The notes: a model not told the origin generated them from the letters alone. Positions 47,020-57,359 are shown, counted from the stretch's first letter. The stretch: DNA of 64,000 nucleotides from Pseudomonas sp. Irchel 3E20 (GCF_900187645.1 NZ_FYEE01000001.1:248001-312000); one strand, 5' to 3'. Numbers and translations: made by a program.

Positions 47020-48489
47020 TCAGAAGCGCCAGATCACGTCGACAAAGGCGCGGTGCATGTACGAGTCGACGTCCTTGCCGTAGGCATCGCCGGGCTTGAA
47101 CACGCCACCGCGAAAGCGCACCAGCGCCGCTGGTTCGTCGATGGACTGGCTCAGGGCGGCGGGCAGCAGGCCTTGCTTGAAGTATTTGGTGACCACCAGG
47201 TCCACTTCCTGGCCCAGGTCTTTGTTGCCATCGGCCTGGGGCAGGGCGGAGCCGGCAATCCCGGCGTCGCTGTCCACTGCGTTGATGCCGCTGCCGGCCA
47301 CCGGTTGCTTACCGTCCACGCGCCAGAACTTGTGGTAGACCAGGCTGGCGTCGTAGTCGTCGCGCAGTTGCCAGGAGCCGAACAGGGTGGCGGTTTGCAG
47401 GTTGCCGGTTTCGCCACGGAAGGCTTCGCCGAAGCGGTGCACCCGCGAGCGGGTGCCGGTGAAGTTGGAACGGTTGCTTTGCAGGCCGTTCTGCTCGTAG
47501 TCGGCACTGGCGCGGGCATAGGCGGCGCCCACTTGCCAGTGTTCGTCCAGGCGCAGGCGCAGGCCCAGGTCGGTGGCCCAGCCGTCGAGGTTGGCGTGGC
47601 GCTTGGCGTTGGCCGGGGGGCTGCCGTCGGCGCTCAAGGGGTTGACGCGGTCGCGCTTGCCCTGCATGCCGGTAACGCTGCCCCAGTAATTGACGGTGTT
47701 GCTGTTGCGCCAGTTGTAGGCGTCGCTGTTGGCCTCAAGGCCCAACCAGGTGAGGTCGCCGTTCTGTTTTTTGTCCAGGGAATCGGCCGCTTGGCCCGGC
47801 ACTGGGTAGTCGAGTTGGCCGTCGTCCTGGCTGTGGTGGCCGCGCAGGCCTAGCCAGTGGCCGGGGGTCCATTGGTAGGCAACGTCAGCGTAGAGGTGCA
47901 GGCGATCTTCGTCTTGGGGCGAGAGTGCCTTGAGGTCGGTGCGGTATTCGCTGAAGCGCTCGGCGGCGCCGAGGTTGGCGCGCAGCAGGGTGGTGTCGAA
48001 GGTCCAGTTCAGCGCTTCGATGTTGGTGTCGCGCCACTGGCCGTCATCGTTGCGCAGGCGTTGGCGGCCGAACTTGAGCTGCTCGCCGGGGTAGGGCGTG
48101 AAACCGCTGTAGCCGACCCAGAACTCGCGCAGGGCCAGGTAGTTTTTTTTGCTGCGCCGGTCGCCGTTGTCGGTGGGTTGGCTGGCGTCGGCGCTGGCTT
48201 GTTGCAGGGTGTCGGTTTCGATGATGTCGCTGGCGGCCACAGCCTGGCCCATGGCGTAGGCGCTCCAGTGACCGCGCTCGCCGTACAGCCAGGGGCGCAG
48301 GTCCAGGCCGATGCCGTTGACGTCGCCGCCACGGGCGGTGCCCAGGTCGCGGTCGTCTTCGGATTGGCCGGTGATTTTCACTTCCAGGCCGAAGTTCTTG
48401 TCTGCGGTCAGTGCCGCCAGGGTCGGGCACGACCACAGCAGGGCGAAGGACAGGCCGAGGCCGGCCTTGACGAATGGGTTGAGCTTCAT
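47020..48489 (-). CDS. algE: Outer-membrane alginate porin AlgE
   Basis: This 489-residue protein has a signal peptide (~1-25) and a long series of alternating beta strands closing with a C-terminal aromatic (DVIWRF), the usual mark of outer-membrane barrels. AlgE is the 18-stranded channel through which alginate leaves the cell. Its start overlaps the algK stop (ATGA) with GAGGAA upstream. Confidence 0.95.
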   Translation of the reverse strand: MKLNPFVKAGLGLSFALLWSCPTLAALTADKNFGLEVKITGQSEDDRDLGTARGGDVNGIGLDLRPWLYGERGHWSAYAMGQAVAASDIIETDTLQQASADASQPTDNGDRRSKKNYLALREFWVGYSGFTPYPGEQLKFGRQRLRNDDGQWRDTNIEALNWTFDTTLLRANLGAAERFSEYRTDLKALSPQDEDRLHLYADVAYQWTPGHWLGLRGHHSQDDGQLDYPVPGQAADSLDKKQNGDLTWLGLEANSDAYNWRNSNTVNYWGSVTGMQGKRDRVNPLSADGSPPANAKRHANLDGWATDLGLRLRLDEHWQVGAAYARASADYEQNGLQSNRSNFTGTRSRVHRFGEAFRGETGNLQTATLFGSWQLRDDYDASLVYHKFWRVDGKQPVAGSGINAVDSDAGIAGSALPQADGNKDLGQEVDLVVTKYFKQGLLPAALSQSIDEPAALVRFRGGVFKPGDAYGKDVDSYMHRAFVDVIWRF

Positions 48490-50021
48490 AGGGGTTCCTC
48501 GCCGGCTTCTGCTTGCAGGGCGTGCAGGGGCAGGGCGGCCGGGCTGATGGCGGCGCGGGCGGCCTGTTCCTGTTGCAGCAGGCGTTGGGCCTGGGCCCGT
48601 TGGGCGGGCGGTAATTGGGCGTCGAGTTGCTGGGCCAGCTCATGCGCCTGGGGGCTGTCCTGGGTTTTGGCCAGTTGGCTGAAGACGTAGGCGTTGACCG
48701 GGTCGGGCCGGGTGCCTTTGCCCTGGGAAAAGAGCTGGGCGAGGGCGAAATCGGCGCTGTTCTGGCCGTTGCGCGCGGCGGTCAATAGATGGTCGAGGGC
48801 CTTTTGCGGGTAGACCTGGCCCAGGTAGCCACGGCGGTAGATCTGGCCCAGGTAATAGTCGGCGGCTACCTCGCGGCCCACGGCTTTTTGCAGGTGCGCT
48901 TCGGCCACCTGGGCGTCGGCGGGCAGCACTTTGCCTTCGTAGTAGAGCTTGCCCAGCAGCAGTTCGGCGCGGGGCTGGTCGGCGGCGCGGCCGTTGTCCA
49001 GGTACTGGAGCAGGGTGTCGGTGTCGCCCAGTTCGGGGAAGTCGTAGAGCAATTGGGCGAGGCTGACCCACGCGGCCGGGTAGCCGGGGGCGATGCCTTC
49101 GAGCAGGCCTTGGGCGGTTTTGCCGTCGGGTTGGCCGAGGCTGGCGTCGCCCAGCACCCGGGCCACGCTGTCCACCCGTTGCGCAGTGACGGTGCCGCGG
49201 GCATGGGCCGCTTGCAGCTGTTTAATCAGCTCGGCCTGTTGCTCGGGCTGGGCCTTTTTCTGGTAGACGGTGGCCAGTTCGACGTAGCAGATGTCGGTGC
49301 TGGCCAGCGCCGCGGTGCAGATGGCTTGGACTTCGTCCAGGTGCTGGTCGTAGCTGCCCTGGGTGCGGTAGAGCAGCACCTGGGCCAGGCCCGCTTCGGG
49401 GTAGCCGGCGTCGCGCCATTGGCTGATTTGCTGCTGGGCATCGACGTCGGGGAAGCTTGTAGGGTGTTGCAGGTAGAGCATGGCCAGGGCCAGGCGCGTG
49501 TTGCCTTCGCCGGCGGCGGCGGCTTTTTTCAGCAGGGTTTGCGCTTCGCGGTGTTCGGCGGCGCTGGCGCCGGGTTTGGCGGCCAGCAGGCGCCCGAGGC
49601 GGGCCTGGGCGCGGGGCGAAACCGGGGCGGCGGCGCGGTAGGTGGCTTCGGCCTGCTGGAGTTGGGCCGGGTCACGGCTGTCGACCTGGATATCGGCCAA
49701 GCCGACTTGGGCTTCGCTGTAGCCCAGGTCGGCCAGTTGCCGGTAGTTCTGCGCCGCCAGCGCGGTGTCGCCGCGCTTGAGGGCTTCGTTGGCCAGGCGC
49801 TGGTCGGGCAGGCCGGCGCAACCGGCCAGGGCCAGGGCCAGGGCGCAGAGGGCGAGGCCGCTGCTGCGGGGGCGAGCCTGTGTGGGGGCCGGACCGGTCG
49901 GGGCGGTGCCGCGCTGCGAAAGCTTCGCCAGGGTTTGCCAGGCAAACCGCGTGGCCTGTATTGCGGGCAGGCCCGCTCCCACAGAGGCTTGTGCCCACAG
50001 GGATGAGGGTGAAGTGGTCAT
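48486..50021 (-). CDS. algK: Alginate secretion lipoprotein AlgK with REPIN-extended N-terminus
   Basis: This protein is 511 residues from ATG 50021, chosen because GGAGG sits 8 bases upstream (only 2 bases before the other ATG at 50027). It is a TPR/Sel1-repeat outer-membrane lipoprotein that localises AlgE. The lipobox ALAGC puts the modified Cys at residue 68, which would leave a 67-residue signal instead of the usual ~20. Residues ~10-53 are encoded by a REPIN. No ATG, GTG or TTG occurs between the REPIN and the lipobox; the only internal candidate is a GTG inside the REP (residue 14). Export may therefore depend on an unusual long N-region. Confidence 0.92.
   Translation of the reverse strand: MTTSPSSLWAQASVGAGLPAIQATRFAWQTLAKLSQRGTAPTGPAPTQARPRSSGLALCALALALAGCAGLPDQRLANEALKRGDTALAAQNYRQLADLGYSEAQVGLADIQVDSRDPAQLQQAEATYRAAAPVSPRAQARLGRLLAAKPGASAAEHREAQTLLKKAAAAGEGNTRLALAMLYLQHPTSFPDVDAQQQISQWRDAGYPEAGLAQVLLYRTQGSYDQHLDEVQAICTAALASTDICYVELATVYQKKAQPEQQAELIKQLQAAHARGTVTAQRVDSVARVLGDASLGQPDGKTAQGLLEGIAPGYPAAWVSLAQLLYDFPELGDTDTLLQYLDNGRAADQPRAELLLGKLYYEGKVLPADAQVAEAHLQKAVGREVAADYYLGQIYRRGYLGQVYPQKALDHLLTAARNGQNSADFALAQLFSQGKGTRPDPVNAYVFSQLAKTQDSPQAHELAQQLDAQLPPAQRAQAQRLLQQEQAARAAISPAALPLHALQAEAGEEPL
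49866..49986. repeat. REPIN within the 5' coding region of algK
   Basis: The right REP (TGCGGGCAGGCCCGCTCCCA, from 49962) is intact. The left copy (GCGGGGGCGAGCCTG and TGTGGGGGCC, 49866-49890) is degenerate. The ~70-base centre is unrelated. All of it is in frame with algK. Confidence 0.7.
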
Positions 50022-50035
50022 GGCCATGTCCTCCC

Positions 50036-51223
50036 TCAGAGCCCGGCGGCCATGGCTTTGTCGATCAGCCAGTTCATCGACGGGCCGCGGTCGCTGCGCA
50101 CGTCCACCGGTTGGCCGGCCAGGGCGCTGTCGAGGGGGGCGTCGGGTTTGATCTGGACGCGGATGTCGGAGGCCAGGTCGGCGCTGTTGAGGCTGGTGCT
50201 GCTGACGATGGTGCCGCGACGCACGTCATCTTCGCCGGCGACCTGGAAGTTGACCTGGGTGCCGGGGTGCACGTCGGCGAACTGGCGGTAGGTGAAGCGT
50301 GCTTCCACGTTGGCCTGGCTATGGCGCGGCACCAGTTGGAAGATCACGTCGCCCTTGCTGGCGTACTGGCCGTCGGCGACCCGTTGCTGGGTGACGACGC
50401 AGTCGCAGGGCGAGGTGAGGGTGCCGGTCATTTGCTTGCCGAACAGTTCCTCGACCTTGGCCGGTTGCAATTGGTCTTCGTCCAGGTGGCCCTTGAGTAC
50501 GTCGAGCATGCTGGTGCTGAACGTGGCCAGCGGCGCGCCCTTGGCGGCCATGCCGTCGGCCTTGACCAGGCTTTGCACGGTGCCATCGCGGGGCATGGTC
50601 ACGTTCATCCCCGGCACGCTCACCAGGCCGGCCTGGGCGTGGCTGACGAAGTACAGGCCGTACACCGATTTGAAAATAAAACCGAACGCCACCAAGCCGA
50701 CGATGAAGATCCCGGCGCTGAAAACCACGGCGCGCAAACGGCCAAAGACGCTCATGCCGCTGCCGCTGTCCTTGACCTTGCGCGCCTTGGTGAAGTTGTC
50801 CCGTTGCAGGGTGGCGAGCACGTCGCCCAGGGTCACGATGTCGCCGGCCAGGTGCGAGGTGATGAGGTGGCGCAGGGTGGCGATGTCTTGCGGTTCGAGG
50901 TTTTGGAACTCGCACCCGGTGCGCCCGCTTTGGCGGTCGTAGGAGCGGATCAGCAGTTCGACGTCCATGCCCAGGCCCAGGTTGTCGATGACAAATTGCA
51001 AGCGGCCCTTGTGTACCTGGCCCAGGGCCAGGGGTTTGCCGGTGCCGGCGTTGAAACACAGGCCGCCGGCGCTGAGGTCTTCGACGCGGGCCATCAGGGG
51101 GGTGCCGCTGGCGTCGATAAAGCGCAGTTTGGCCGGGATCTTGACCCGGGCGTGCTGGCGCTGGGCTTCGGATTCGTGGACGACGTTGACGTTGGCGCCG
51201 CGGGTGTTGAGTGAGCTGTTCAT
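50036..51223 (-). CDS. alg44: c-di-GMP-binding alginate polymerase subunit Alg44
   Basis: This 395-residue protein has an N-terminal PilZ domain (about 15-125) with RQHAR (Arg22, Arg26) and DLSAGG (Asp49, Ser51), the residues that bind c-di-GMP in this family. One membrane segment (~165-185) is followed by a periplasmic HlyD-like domain. It activates the polymerase Alg8 when c-di-GMP is bound. AAGGA precedes the ATG. Confidence 0.95.
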   Translation of the reverse strand: MNSSLNTRGANVNVVHESEAQRQHARVKIPAKLRFIDASGTPLMARVEDLSAGGLCFNAGTGKPLALGQVHKGRLQFVIDNLGLGMDVELLIRSYDRQSGRTGCEFQNLEPQDIATLRHLITSHLAGDIVTLGDVLATLQRDNFTKARKVKDSGSGMSVFGRLRAVVFSAGIFIVGLVAFGFIFKSVYGLYFVSHAQAGLVSVPGMNVTMPRDGTVQSLVKADGMAAKGAPLATFSTSMLDVLKGHLDEDQLQPAKVEELFGKQMTGTLTSPCDCVVTQQRVADGQYASKGDVIFQLVPRHSQANVEARFTYRQFADVHPGTQVNFQVAGEDDVRRGTIVSSTSLNSADLASDIRVQIKPDAPLDSALAGQPVDVRSDRGPSMNWLIDKAMAAGL

Positions 51224-51256
51224 GGTGCAGGTCCTTGTTGATTCGGGCGGGTCGGG

Positions 51257-52738
51257 TCAAACCATCATCAGCAGCACGGCGACGAAGATGCTGCCTGCGG
51301 AGAAGGTCATGGTTCGCGACGACCAGGTGTTGAACCAGCGCTGGGCGCTTTGCAGGTCGCGGGTCAGTTTGGTGTCCTGGCGGGTCCAGGATTGTTGGTC
51401 GAGGCGGAAGAACACGTAGATCTTCACCAGCGCGCCGACGATCTGGTTGTAATAGAGGATCAGCGGGTAGGCCGGGCCGATGCGGTGCCCGGAACAGGCC
51501 AGCAGCAGGGTCAGGAGCAGGCGGGTGATGCCGATCCACAGCAGGTAGACGAGGATGAACGCGGTGCCGTACTTGAAGCTGGCGATGATTGCTACCGTCA
51601 GGCCCAGGAGGCTGGTCCACATCGACACGCGCTGGTCGAACAGCACCACGCTGGTGAACAGGCCCAGGCGCTTGACCCCCAGGCCCAGGGCGCGGGCGTT
51701 CTGGCGCAGGTTGTTGCCGTACCAGCGGAACATCAGTTTGCGGCTGGCCTTGATGAAGCTTTTTTCGGGCGGGTGTTCCACGGTGTGGATGGCCGCGTCA
51801 GGCACGTAGAAGGTGTCGTAGCCCAGGCGCATCAGGCTGAACCAACTGGACTTGTCGTCACCGGTGAGAAACTTGAAGCGGCCCAGGCGCCAGTGTTGCA
51901 GGGAGTCGCTTTCCACATCGGCGATGAACGCCGGGTCGGTCACCACCCGGGCACGGAACACCGACATGCGCCCGGTCATGGTCAGCACACGCTTGGACAG
52001 GGCCATGGAGCACATGTTGATGTGGCGCTGGGCGAAACGCAGTTTGTGCCATTGGCTCATCACGTAGCCGCCGCGCACTTCGCAGAATTCGTTGGTGGTC
52101 AGGCCGCCGACATTGCCGAACAACTGGAACCAGGGCACGGTCTTGCGCACCACGCCTTCGGCCAGCACGGTGTCGCCATCGATCACGGCGACCACGGCGC
52201 GGTCGTCCGGCAGGTGCCGGGAGATGGCGCGAAAGCCAAAGGCCAGGCCATCGCGCTTGCCGGTGCCGGCGATGCGCACGAAATCCAGTTGCACGCGCTC
52301 GGGCGGGTTCATCCGGGCCCACAGGCTTTTGACCAGCAGCTCATCGGACATTTCCACCAGGGAACAGACCACGGTGGTGGGGAAGCCGCAGTCGATGGCT
52401 TCGCGGATCACCGAGCTGTAGACCTGGGCGGTGGTCAGGGCGTCGATGCGAAAACTGGTGACCATCAGGAACACATGGGAGGGGTCCGCCGAGGCGCCGA
52501 GTTTGCGCACCTTGCGCCGCAGGTGCGGGTAGACCACGTAGAGAAACAGCATGCCGCGAATGAAGTGGGTGGCGCCCATGGAGTAGCGCCAGATCCCCAC
52601 CGCGCCAATCAGGAAAATGAAGTCGCGCGACTGCGCGTCGAAAATCGACGGCGGCAACAGCGCGGCCAGCCCCATCAACAGGCTCAGGTACAACAGCCAG
52701 CCAGCGGCTTGCAGGAAAAATTGATTTAGCTTGGACAT
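51257..52738 (-). CDS. alg8: Alginate polymerase Alg8 (GT2 family)
   Basis: This protein is 493 residues from ATG 52738 (the upstream extension to 52801 lies in the hairpin repeat). Two N-terminal membrane segments flank the start of a cytoplasmic GT2 domain with [11 protein letters not shown] (the metal-binding DGD) and [10 protein letters not shown] (the catalytic-region DDK). C-terminal membrane segments follow. It polymerises GDP-mannuronic acid and is regulated by Alg44 and c-di-GMP. Confidence 0.95.
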   Translation of the reverse strand: MSKLNQFFLQAAGWLLYLSLLMGLAALLPPSIFDAQSRDFIFLIGAVGIWRYSMGATHFIRGMLFLYVVYPHLRRKVRKLGASADPSHVFLMVTSFRIDALTTAQVYSSVIREAIDCGFPTTVVCSLVEMSDELLVKSLWARMNPPERVQLDFVRIAGTGKRDGLAFGFRAISRHLPDDRAVVAVIDGDTVLAEGVVRKTVPWFQLFGNVGGLTTNEFCEVRGGYVMSQWHKLRFAQRHINMCSMALSKRVLTMTGRMSVFRARVVTDPAFIADVESDSLQHWRLGRFKFLTGDDKSSWFSLMRLGYDTFYVPDAAIHTVEHPPEKSFIKASRKLMFRWYGNNLRQNARALGLGVKRLGLFTSVVLFDQRVSMWTSLLGLTVAIIASFKYGTAFILVYLLWIGITRLLLTLLLACSGHRIGPAYPLILYYNQIVGALVKIYVFFRLDQQSWTRQDTKLTRDLQSAQRWFNTWSSRTMTFSAGSIFVAVLLMMV

Positions 52739-52774
52739 AGGCTTTTCCGCAAAAGAGAGAAGGAGCGACCAGTT

Positions 52775-52812
52775 GCAAGCGGCCAGTGAACAGCGCTTCA
52801 CTGGCCGCTTGC
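52775..52812. repeat. Strong hairpin in the algD-alg8 gap
   Basis: A perfect 16-bp stem (GCAAGCGGCCAGTGAA with its complement) has a 6-base loop, located 9 bases after the algD stop. It shares GCAAGCGG with the algF-algA element. Position suggests an effect on transcript stability or on algD:alg8 stoichiometry. Confidence 0.65.
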
Positions 52813-52820
52813 CGCTGCTC

Positions 52821-54137
52821 TTACCAGCAAATTCCTTCAGTGCGGCCGCTGACGCTGGTGGCCTGGTTCATGAAGCCGACCAGGTCGATCACTTGTTTGC
52901 CCTGCGGGGCGGTCTGGGCCAGGGCGCGAAATTTTTCGTCGCGGTTGCCCAGGATGATGACGTCGCTGTTGTCGATCACCGAGTCGAAGTCGGCGTTGAG
53001 CAGGGACGAGACGTGGGGGATCTTGGATTCGATATAGTCCTTGTTCGAACCGTGCATGCGCGCGTATTCGACGTTGCTGTCGTAGATGCTCAGGTCAAAG
53101 CCCTTGCCGATGAGCATTTCGGCCAGTTCCACTAGGGGGCTTTCGCGCAGGTCGTCGGTGCCGGCCTTGAAGCTCAGGCCCAGCAGGGCGACGCGGCGTT
53201 TGTCGTGGCCGCTGATGATGTCGAAGGCGTTTTGCACCTGGGATTCGTTGCTGCGCATCAGCGAGTTGAGCAGTGGCGCTTCGACGTCCAGGGAACTGGC
53301 GCGGTAGGTGAGGGCGCGCACGTCCTTGGGCAGGCACGAGCCGCCGAAGGCGAAGCCTGGGCGCATGTAGTACTGGGAGAGGTTGAGGGTCTTGTCCTGG
53401 CACACCACTTCCATCACTTCACGGCCGTCCACGCCCACGGCCTTGGCGATGTTGCCGATCTCGTTGGCGAAGGTGACCTTGGTGGCGTGCCAGACGTTGC
53501 AGGTGTACTTAATCATTTCGGCCACTTCGATGCCCTTGCGGATGATCGGTGCCTTGAGCTCTTCGTACAGGGCTTGCAGCACGTCGCCGCTGGCGCTGTC
53601 GAACTCGCCGATGACGGTCATAGGCGGCATGTCGTAGTCCATGATCGCCGTGCTTTCACGCAGGAACTCGGGGTTGACCGCCACGCCGAAATCCACCCCG
53701 GCCTTCTTCCCGGAGCAGTCTTCGAGGATCGGGATCACCACGTTTTTCACGGTGCCGGGCAACACGGTGCTGCGCACCACGATGGTGTGGCGGGTGCTCT
53801 TGTCACGCAGGACAAAACCGATCTCGCGGCACACGGCTTCGATGTAGTTGAGCTCCAGGTCGCCGTTCTTTTTGCTCGGTGTGCCGACGCAGATCATCGA
53901 CAGGTCGCTGCCGCGGATGGCCTCGGCGAAGTCGGTGGTGCCCCGCAGGCGGCCGGTGTGAATGCCCAGGGCAAGCAATTCGCCCAGGCCCGGTTCGACG
54001 ATGGGGGATTTGCCGGCGTTGATGAGGTCGATCTTGTCTTGGGAGATATCCACGCCAATGACTTCATGGCCCCGTGCGGACAAGCAACCGGCACAGACTG
54101 CGCCGACGTAACCCAAACCGAATATGCTGATGCGCAT
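52821..54137 (-). CDS. algD: GDP-mannose 6-dehydrogenase AlgD
   Basis: This protein is 438 residues from ATG 54137 (an upstream extension to 54251 covers the promoter region and is not real). The N-terminal Rossmann motif is [12 protein letters not shown]. The catalytic Cys is in GGSCLPKD (near residue 268). It oxidises GDP-mannose to GDP-mannuronate, the committed step of alginate synthesis, using NAD in the cytoplasm. It is the first gene of the operon and the main point of transcriptional control. Confidence 0.96.
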   Translation of the reverse strand: MRISIFGLGYVGAVCAGCLSARGHEVIGVDISQDKIDLINAGKSPIVEPGLGELLALGIHTGRLRGTTDFAEAIRGSDLSMICVGTPSKKNGDLELNYIEAVCREIGFVLRDKSTRHTIVVRSTVLPGTVKNVVIPILEDCSGKKAGVDFGVAVNPEFLRESTAIMDYDMPPMTVIGEFDSASGDVLQALYEELKAPIIRKGIEVAEMIKYTCNVWHATKVTFANEIGNIAKAVGVDGREVMEVVCQDKTLNLSQYYMRPGFAFGGSCLPKDVRALTYRASSLDVEAPLLNSLMRSNESQVQNAFDIISGHDKRRVALLGLSFKAGTDDLRESPLVELAEMLIGKGFDLSIYDSNVEYARMHGSNKDYIESKIPHVSSLLNADFDSVIDNSDVIILGNRDEKFRALAQTAPQGKQVIDLVGFMNQATSVSGRTEGICW

Positions 54138-54233
54138 CGTATTTACCTCTGTATTAATCACGCCAATTAGATGGCCGGAGTTAATGATTTTGCTGTTGTC
54201 GGTGCACTCGAATAACGGGCGAACAGGCGCCGC

Positions 54234-54260
54234 GATGCACTGTGCGGGCATACAAAGTTC
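54234..54260 (-). promoter_or_regulatory. Candidate AlgU (sigma-22) promoter of algD
   Basis: GAACTT (complement of 54255-54260) is a perfect AlgU -35 match. At 16 bases spacing the -10 reads GCATC, a poor fit to TCtga. It is about 97 bases before the algD ATG. Confidence 0.45.
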
Positions 54261-54282
54261 GAGTGGCTAATTAACTGCACTC

Positions 54283-54298
54283 AAGTTGTGCGCAACTT
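54283..54298. repeat. AAGTTG-TGCG-CAACTT inverted repeat upstream of algD
   Basis: A perfect 6-bp inverted repeat with a 4-base centre lies just upstream of the candidate AlgU -35 element. It is a possible regulator site. Confidence 0.4.
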
Positions 54299-54328
54299 GG
54301 CCTTGTTATAAGGGCTTGCCCTGAAATG

Positions 54329-54358
54329 TCGCGCACTGCCTTCAGGGGCAGTGCGCGA
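54329..54358. repeat. 12-bp hairpin upstream of algD
   Basis: Arms TCGCGCACTGCC / GGCAGTGCGCGA with loop TTCAGG. There is no T-tract on either strand. Confidence 0.5.
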
Positions 54359-54869
54359 GCCGCGGTGGCAGGCGTTGGGGCAAGGGATGGGGACCTTGCC
54401 GGTGAGCCTGCGCCGGGCTGTTGGGATGAGCTAAGCCGGGGCCTGGTAGGGGATAGTGATGATGCTTATCTCCAGTTCTCGATCCGTTGTTTGAATACTC
54501 GACCGGCCAGTCAACGTTTTAATGACAACTTAGTGACAGCGCGGAAGTTGTTGTGTAGGTCATCTCTTACAAGTCTTGTGAGAATCGTTACCGGTTGTAG
54601 GAGCCGCTTCGGAACACATAGTTCCAGGCCACTCATCTCGATTCTGCGCAATTGGGCGGATATTTAAAAAGATGGCACTAATACTATATTGATAGCATTT
54701 GCAGTTTGGCCCCTTAGTTGCGGGGAGTTCAGCGGGGTAGATAGTTATTTGCCACTATCGATAAAAAAGTCACGTGCCACTACGAAATATTTTGCAATTT
54801 TTTTCTGAGAGGCGTGTAGGGCAAGGTGAGAACAACGGGTTTTGTAGGACAAGGTTGTATGGAGACGGC

Positions 54870-54963
54870 CTGTGTGGGAGCGGGCCGGGCGGCGCTCCGC
54901 TCGCCCGCGATGGTTGCCTGTGTGACGGACACTTGGCCATCGCGAGCAGGCTCGCTCCCACAG
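54870..54963. repeat. REPIN downstream of yaaA
   Basis: Inverted REPs CTGTGTGGGAGCGGGC and GCGAGCAGGCTCGCTCCCAC, 17 bases past the yaaA stop. It may protect or terminate the yaaA transcript. Confidence 0.8.
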
Positions 54964-54979
54964 GGATTTGTATGGGCTG

Positions 54980-55759
54980 TTACTGGGGCGCGTGATCGCG
55001 CAGGAACACCAGGCTGTCGGGCTTGGACTGTTCGGCGCTGAAGCGGTAGCCCTGGGCGTCGAAGTGCTTGAGGGCGGCGGGGTCGTTGATGCGTTCCTGG
55101 ATGACGAAGCGGCTCATCAGGCCCCGGGCCTTTTTCGCGTAGAAACTGATGATCTTGTACTGGCCGTTTTTCAGGTCTTTGAACTCGGTGTTGATGACGC
55201 GCGCGTTGAGGGCGCTGCGCTTGACCGCCGAGAAGTATTCGTTGGAGGCCAGGTTGAGCAGCACGTCGTCACCCTGTTCGGCCAGGGCCTCATTGAGCCA
55301 TTCGCTGATGCGCGTGCCCCAGAACGCATACAGGTCCTTGCCCCGGGCGTTGGCCAGTTTGGTGCCCATTTCCAGGCGATAGGGTTGCATCAGGTCCAGC
55401 GGGCGCAGCAGGCCGTAGAGGCCGGAAAGCAGGCGCAAGTGTTGTTGGGCGTAGTCGAAGTCGGCTTGGCTGAAGTCTTCGGCGTGCATGCCGGTGTAGA
55501 CGTCGCCCTTGAACGCCAGCAGCGCCTGTTTGGCGTTGTCTGGGGTGAAGGCTGGCGTCCAACTGCCAAAGCGCGCGGCGTTGAGGCCACCGATTTTGTC
55601 GGAAACGTGCATCAACTCGCTGATCTGCGCCGGGCTCAGCTCGCGCAACTGCTCGATCAATGCCTGGGAATGGTCCAGGTACTGCGGCAAGGTGAAGCGC
55701 GACGTGGCGGGCGGGGTCTCATAGTCGAGGGTTTTGGCGGGGGAAATCACCATCAGCAT
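54980..55759 (-). CDS. yaaA: Peroxide stress protein YaaA
   Basis: This 259-residue protein is the full family length, beginning [14 protein letters not shown], typical of YaaA (UPF0246/DUF328), with [23 protein letters not shown] and the C-terminal [15 protein letters not shown]. In E. coli YaaA limits intracellular iron during H2O2 stress and has been linked to DNA binding. AGGAGA precedes the ATG by about 8 bases. It is divergent from the deacetylase-like gene. Confidence 0.93.
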   Translation of the reverse strand: MLMVISPAKTLDYETPPATSRFTLPQYLDHSQALIEQLRELSPAQISELMHVSDKIGGLNAARFGSWTPAFTPDNAKQALLAFKGDVYTGMHAEDFSQADFDYAQQHLRLLSGLYGLLRPLDLMQPYRLEMGTKLANARGKDLYAFWGTRISEWLNEALAEQGDDVLLNLASNEYFSAVKRSALNARVINTEFKDLKNGQYKIISFYAKKARGLMSRFVIQERINDPAALKHFDAQGYRFSAEQSKPDSLVFLRDHAPQ

Positions 55760-55907
55760 GAAGTCGTCTCCTGTAAACGTGCGGCGATTCTAGGGGCTAT
55801 GGCGTTTTGACTCCACCTATGACGGCCATAGCCTGGCCGTAGCAAGCAGGGAGCGCACCCGCGAATCGGCTATAGTGCCGCGCGGGCTTTGTTATGGAGG
55901 CAGTCCC

Positions 55908-57032
55908 TTGCGTATCGCGTGTTTTCTCATGGCTGGGTTGTTGAGCGTCGGCGCGCTGGCCGCGCCCGGTGACGTGGCGACCCTGGACCGCAGCACCTGG
56001 CCCGAACCCTTGAGCAGCCCGACCCTGTTCGACGTCGCCTCGCGGGCCGAGATCCTGACCTTCGCCCGCGCCTTGCTGGCCTCCGAAGCCCTGGACGAAA
56101 CCGCCCTCAAGCAACGCCTGGGGCTGCGCCAGATCAACCGCGACGCCATCGAGCGGGTGCGCGAGCGGATGTGGCAGCGCCTGCTGGCCAATTACAACTT
56201 CGCCCAGCAAAGCTGCGACCAGGACGCCTCGTTCTGCTATTGGGTGCAGGACCTGGACACCCTGCGCGAGCAGGCCGGCAAGTTCGCCCTGGGCGAGGAC
56301 TCGTTCTACGCCCGCTGGGCCGAGCCCAGCCGCAGCTTCCATGAGCGTTACCTGGACGAGCAACTGCGCAAGGCCGCGCTCTTCCCGCAGACCAGCAGCG
56401 AAATCGAGCGCTTTGGCGACTACGAACGCAATGGCGATGAACTCAACGACCGCTTGTTTTTGCTCACCTTCGACAGCTCGGCGGCGCTGCAGCCCGACAA
56501 CGCCGCGTGGCTGGCCGATTACCTGCGCAAGGCCAACCTGAGCGCGATTTTCTTTGTACTCGGCGCCGAGGTGCAGGCGCGCCTGGCCCAGGGTTCGGTG
56601 GCTTCGCTGCAGGCGCTGTACTCGCGCCAATGCGTGGGGGTGCAGGGCTGGGAGTACCGCTCCCACAGCCATTGGCAGGACTGGCAATACTCCATCGAGC
56701 GCAGCGTGGACCTGGTGAAAAACAAACTGCCGGAGAACTTCGTGCCGCTGTTCCGCCCACCCTACGGCCAGCGCCGGGCCGACGCCGGCGGGTTCTTGCG
56801 TGCCCAGGGTTTGCAGGTGGCGCTGTGGGACATCGACCCGCAGGACACCTCCGGCCGCCTCAGCCCCCAGCAGAGCGCCGACCGGGTGCTGACCCTGATG
56901 CTGCTGTGGCGCCACGGGGTCATTAACTTCAATGCGCGCCAGGACGGCGCCAAGACCGCGTTGCCCTGGTTGGTCACGCAAACGGCGCAAAGTGGCATCG
57001 GTTGGGAGGATTGCCAGGACGGGTTTCGCTGA
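55908..57032 (+). CDS. Exported polysaccharide-deacetylase-like protein with altered active site
   Basis: This protein is 374 residues from TTG 55908, chosen because GGAGG lies 7 bases upstream and it yields a clean signal peptide (ACFLMAGLLSVGALAA). The C-terminal half has the NodB-type fold: LTFDSSAALQPDNAAWLADYL where active enzymes have TFDDG, YRSHSHWQDW in place of the HSxxxH metal motif, FRPPYGQR, and ALWDIDPQDT. The second Asp of the DD pair is Ser and the second metal His is not at the usual spacing, so metal-dependent deacetylation is doubtful. It may bind a polysaccharide without cleaving it. The N-terminal helical ~180 residues have no recognised domain. A TATAGT element lies upstream near 55871. 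Confidence 0.8.
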   Translation: MRIACFLMAGLLSVGALAAPGDVATLDRSTWPEPLSSPTLFDVASRAEILTFARALLASEALDETALKQRLGLRQINRDAIERVRERMWQRLLANYNFAQQSCDQDASFCYWVQDLDTLREQAGKFALGEDSFYARWAEPSRSFHERYLDEQLRKAALFPQTSSEIERFGDYERNGDELNDRLFLLTFDSSAALQPDNAAWLADYLRKANLSAIFFVLGAEVQARLAQGSVASLQALYSRQCVGVQGWEYRSHSHWQDWQYSIERSVDLVKNKLPENFVPLFRPPYGQRRADAGGFLRAQGLQVALWDIDPQDTSGRLSPQQSADRVLTLMLLWRHGVINFNARQDGAKTALPWLVTQTAQSGIGWEDCQDGFR

Positions 57033-57359
57033 AACGGGCCGAACCCCGTATTTGCTGGGGCTGGAGGCGATGGGCTGCGGCAAATGACCACGGCGTAACC
57101 ATTGACTCTAGTTGCCTGATGGCGGTGCGCCAAGGGCTATTGGTCACTCTGCAAAATAAACTTCAAAAAAGCGTCAAAGTGCTTTTTCCTGTCACAGGTT
57201 TTGGAGTATTACGAAGGCAGACCGCCGAAACCTGCAACACAGGTGGCGTCTTCCAAGACCCACACGTGTCAGGTTCACTTGAGTCCCCACAGGTGAAATT
57301 CGGCGGCCATTTCGAGGCGCAGCGATTGCGTCGACTGGCTCCCAAAAAGGTGACCGAGT
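57033..57359. other. Gap upstream of phoH-like gene
   Basis: These 327 bases have no convincing ORF. An inverted repeat (CAGGTTT near 57196 with AAACCTG near 57229) and CCTGTCACAGG at 57189-57199 are visible; either could be a regulatory site of the following gene. Confidence 0.4.

Larger units (their letters stand above)
54138..54979. other. Long upstream region of the alginate operon
   Basis: These 842 bases separate algD and yaaA (both minus). I see no convincing gene. It holds an AlgU-type -35 motif, a 12-bp hairpin (54329-54358), two short inverted repeats built on AAGTTG (54283-54298 and 54525-54551), an AT-rich tract around 54655-54830, and a REPIN at its far end. Long upstream regions with distant AlgR/AmrZ-type sites are known for algD in P. 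aeruginosa; no clear CCGTTCGTC box was found here. Confidence 0.5.

Noticed and set aside
39952..47083. Several long plus-strand open frames (for example 41184-42671 and 44199-45788)
   Set aside because: They are antisense to alginate genes with clear catalytic motifs; compositions are typical of shadow frames.
57189..57199. CCTGTCACAGG as a third copy of the Tc operator
   Set aside because: It shares only CCTGTCA/CAGG ends; the CTGTCAG-N2-CTGACAG spacing is absent.
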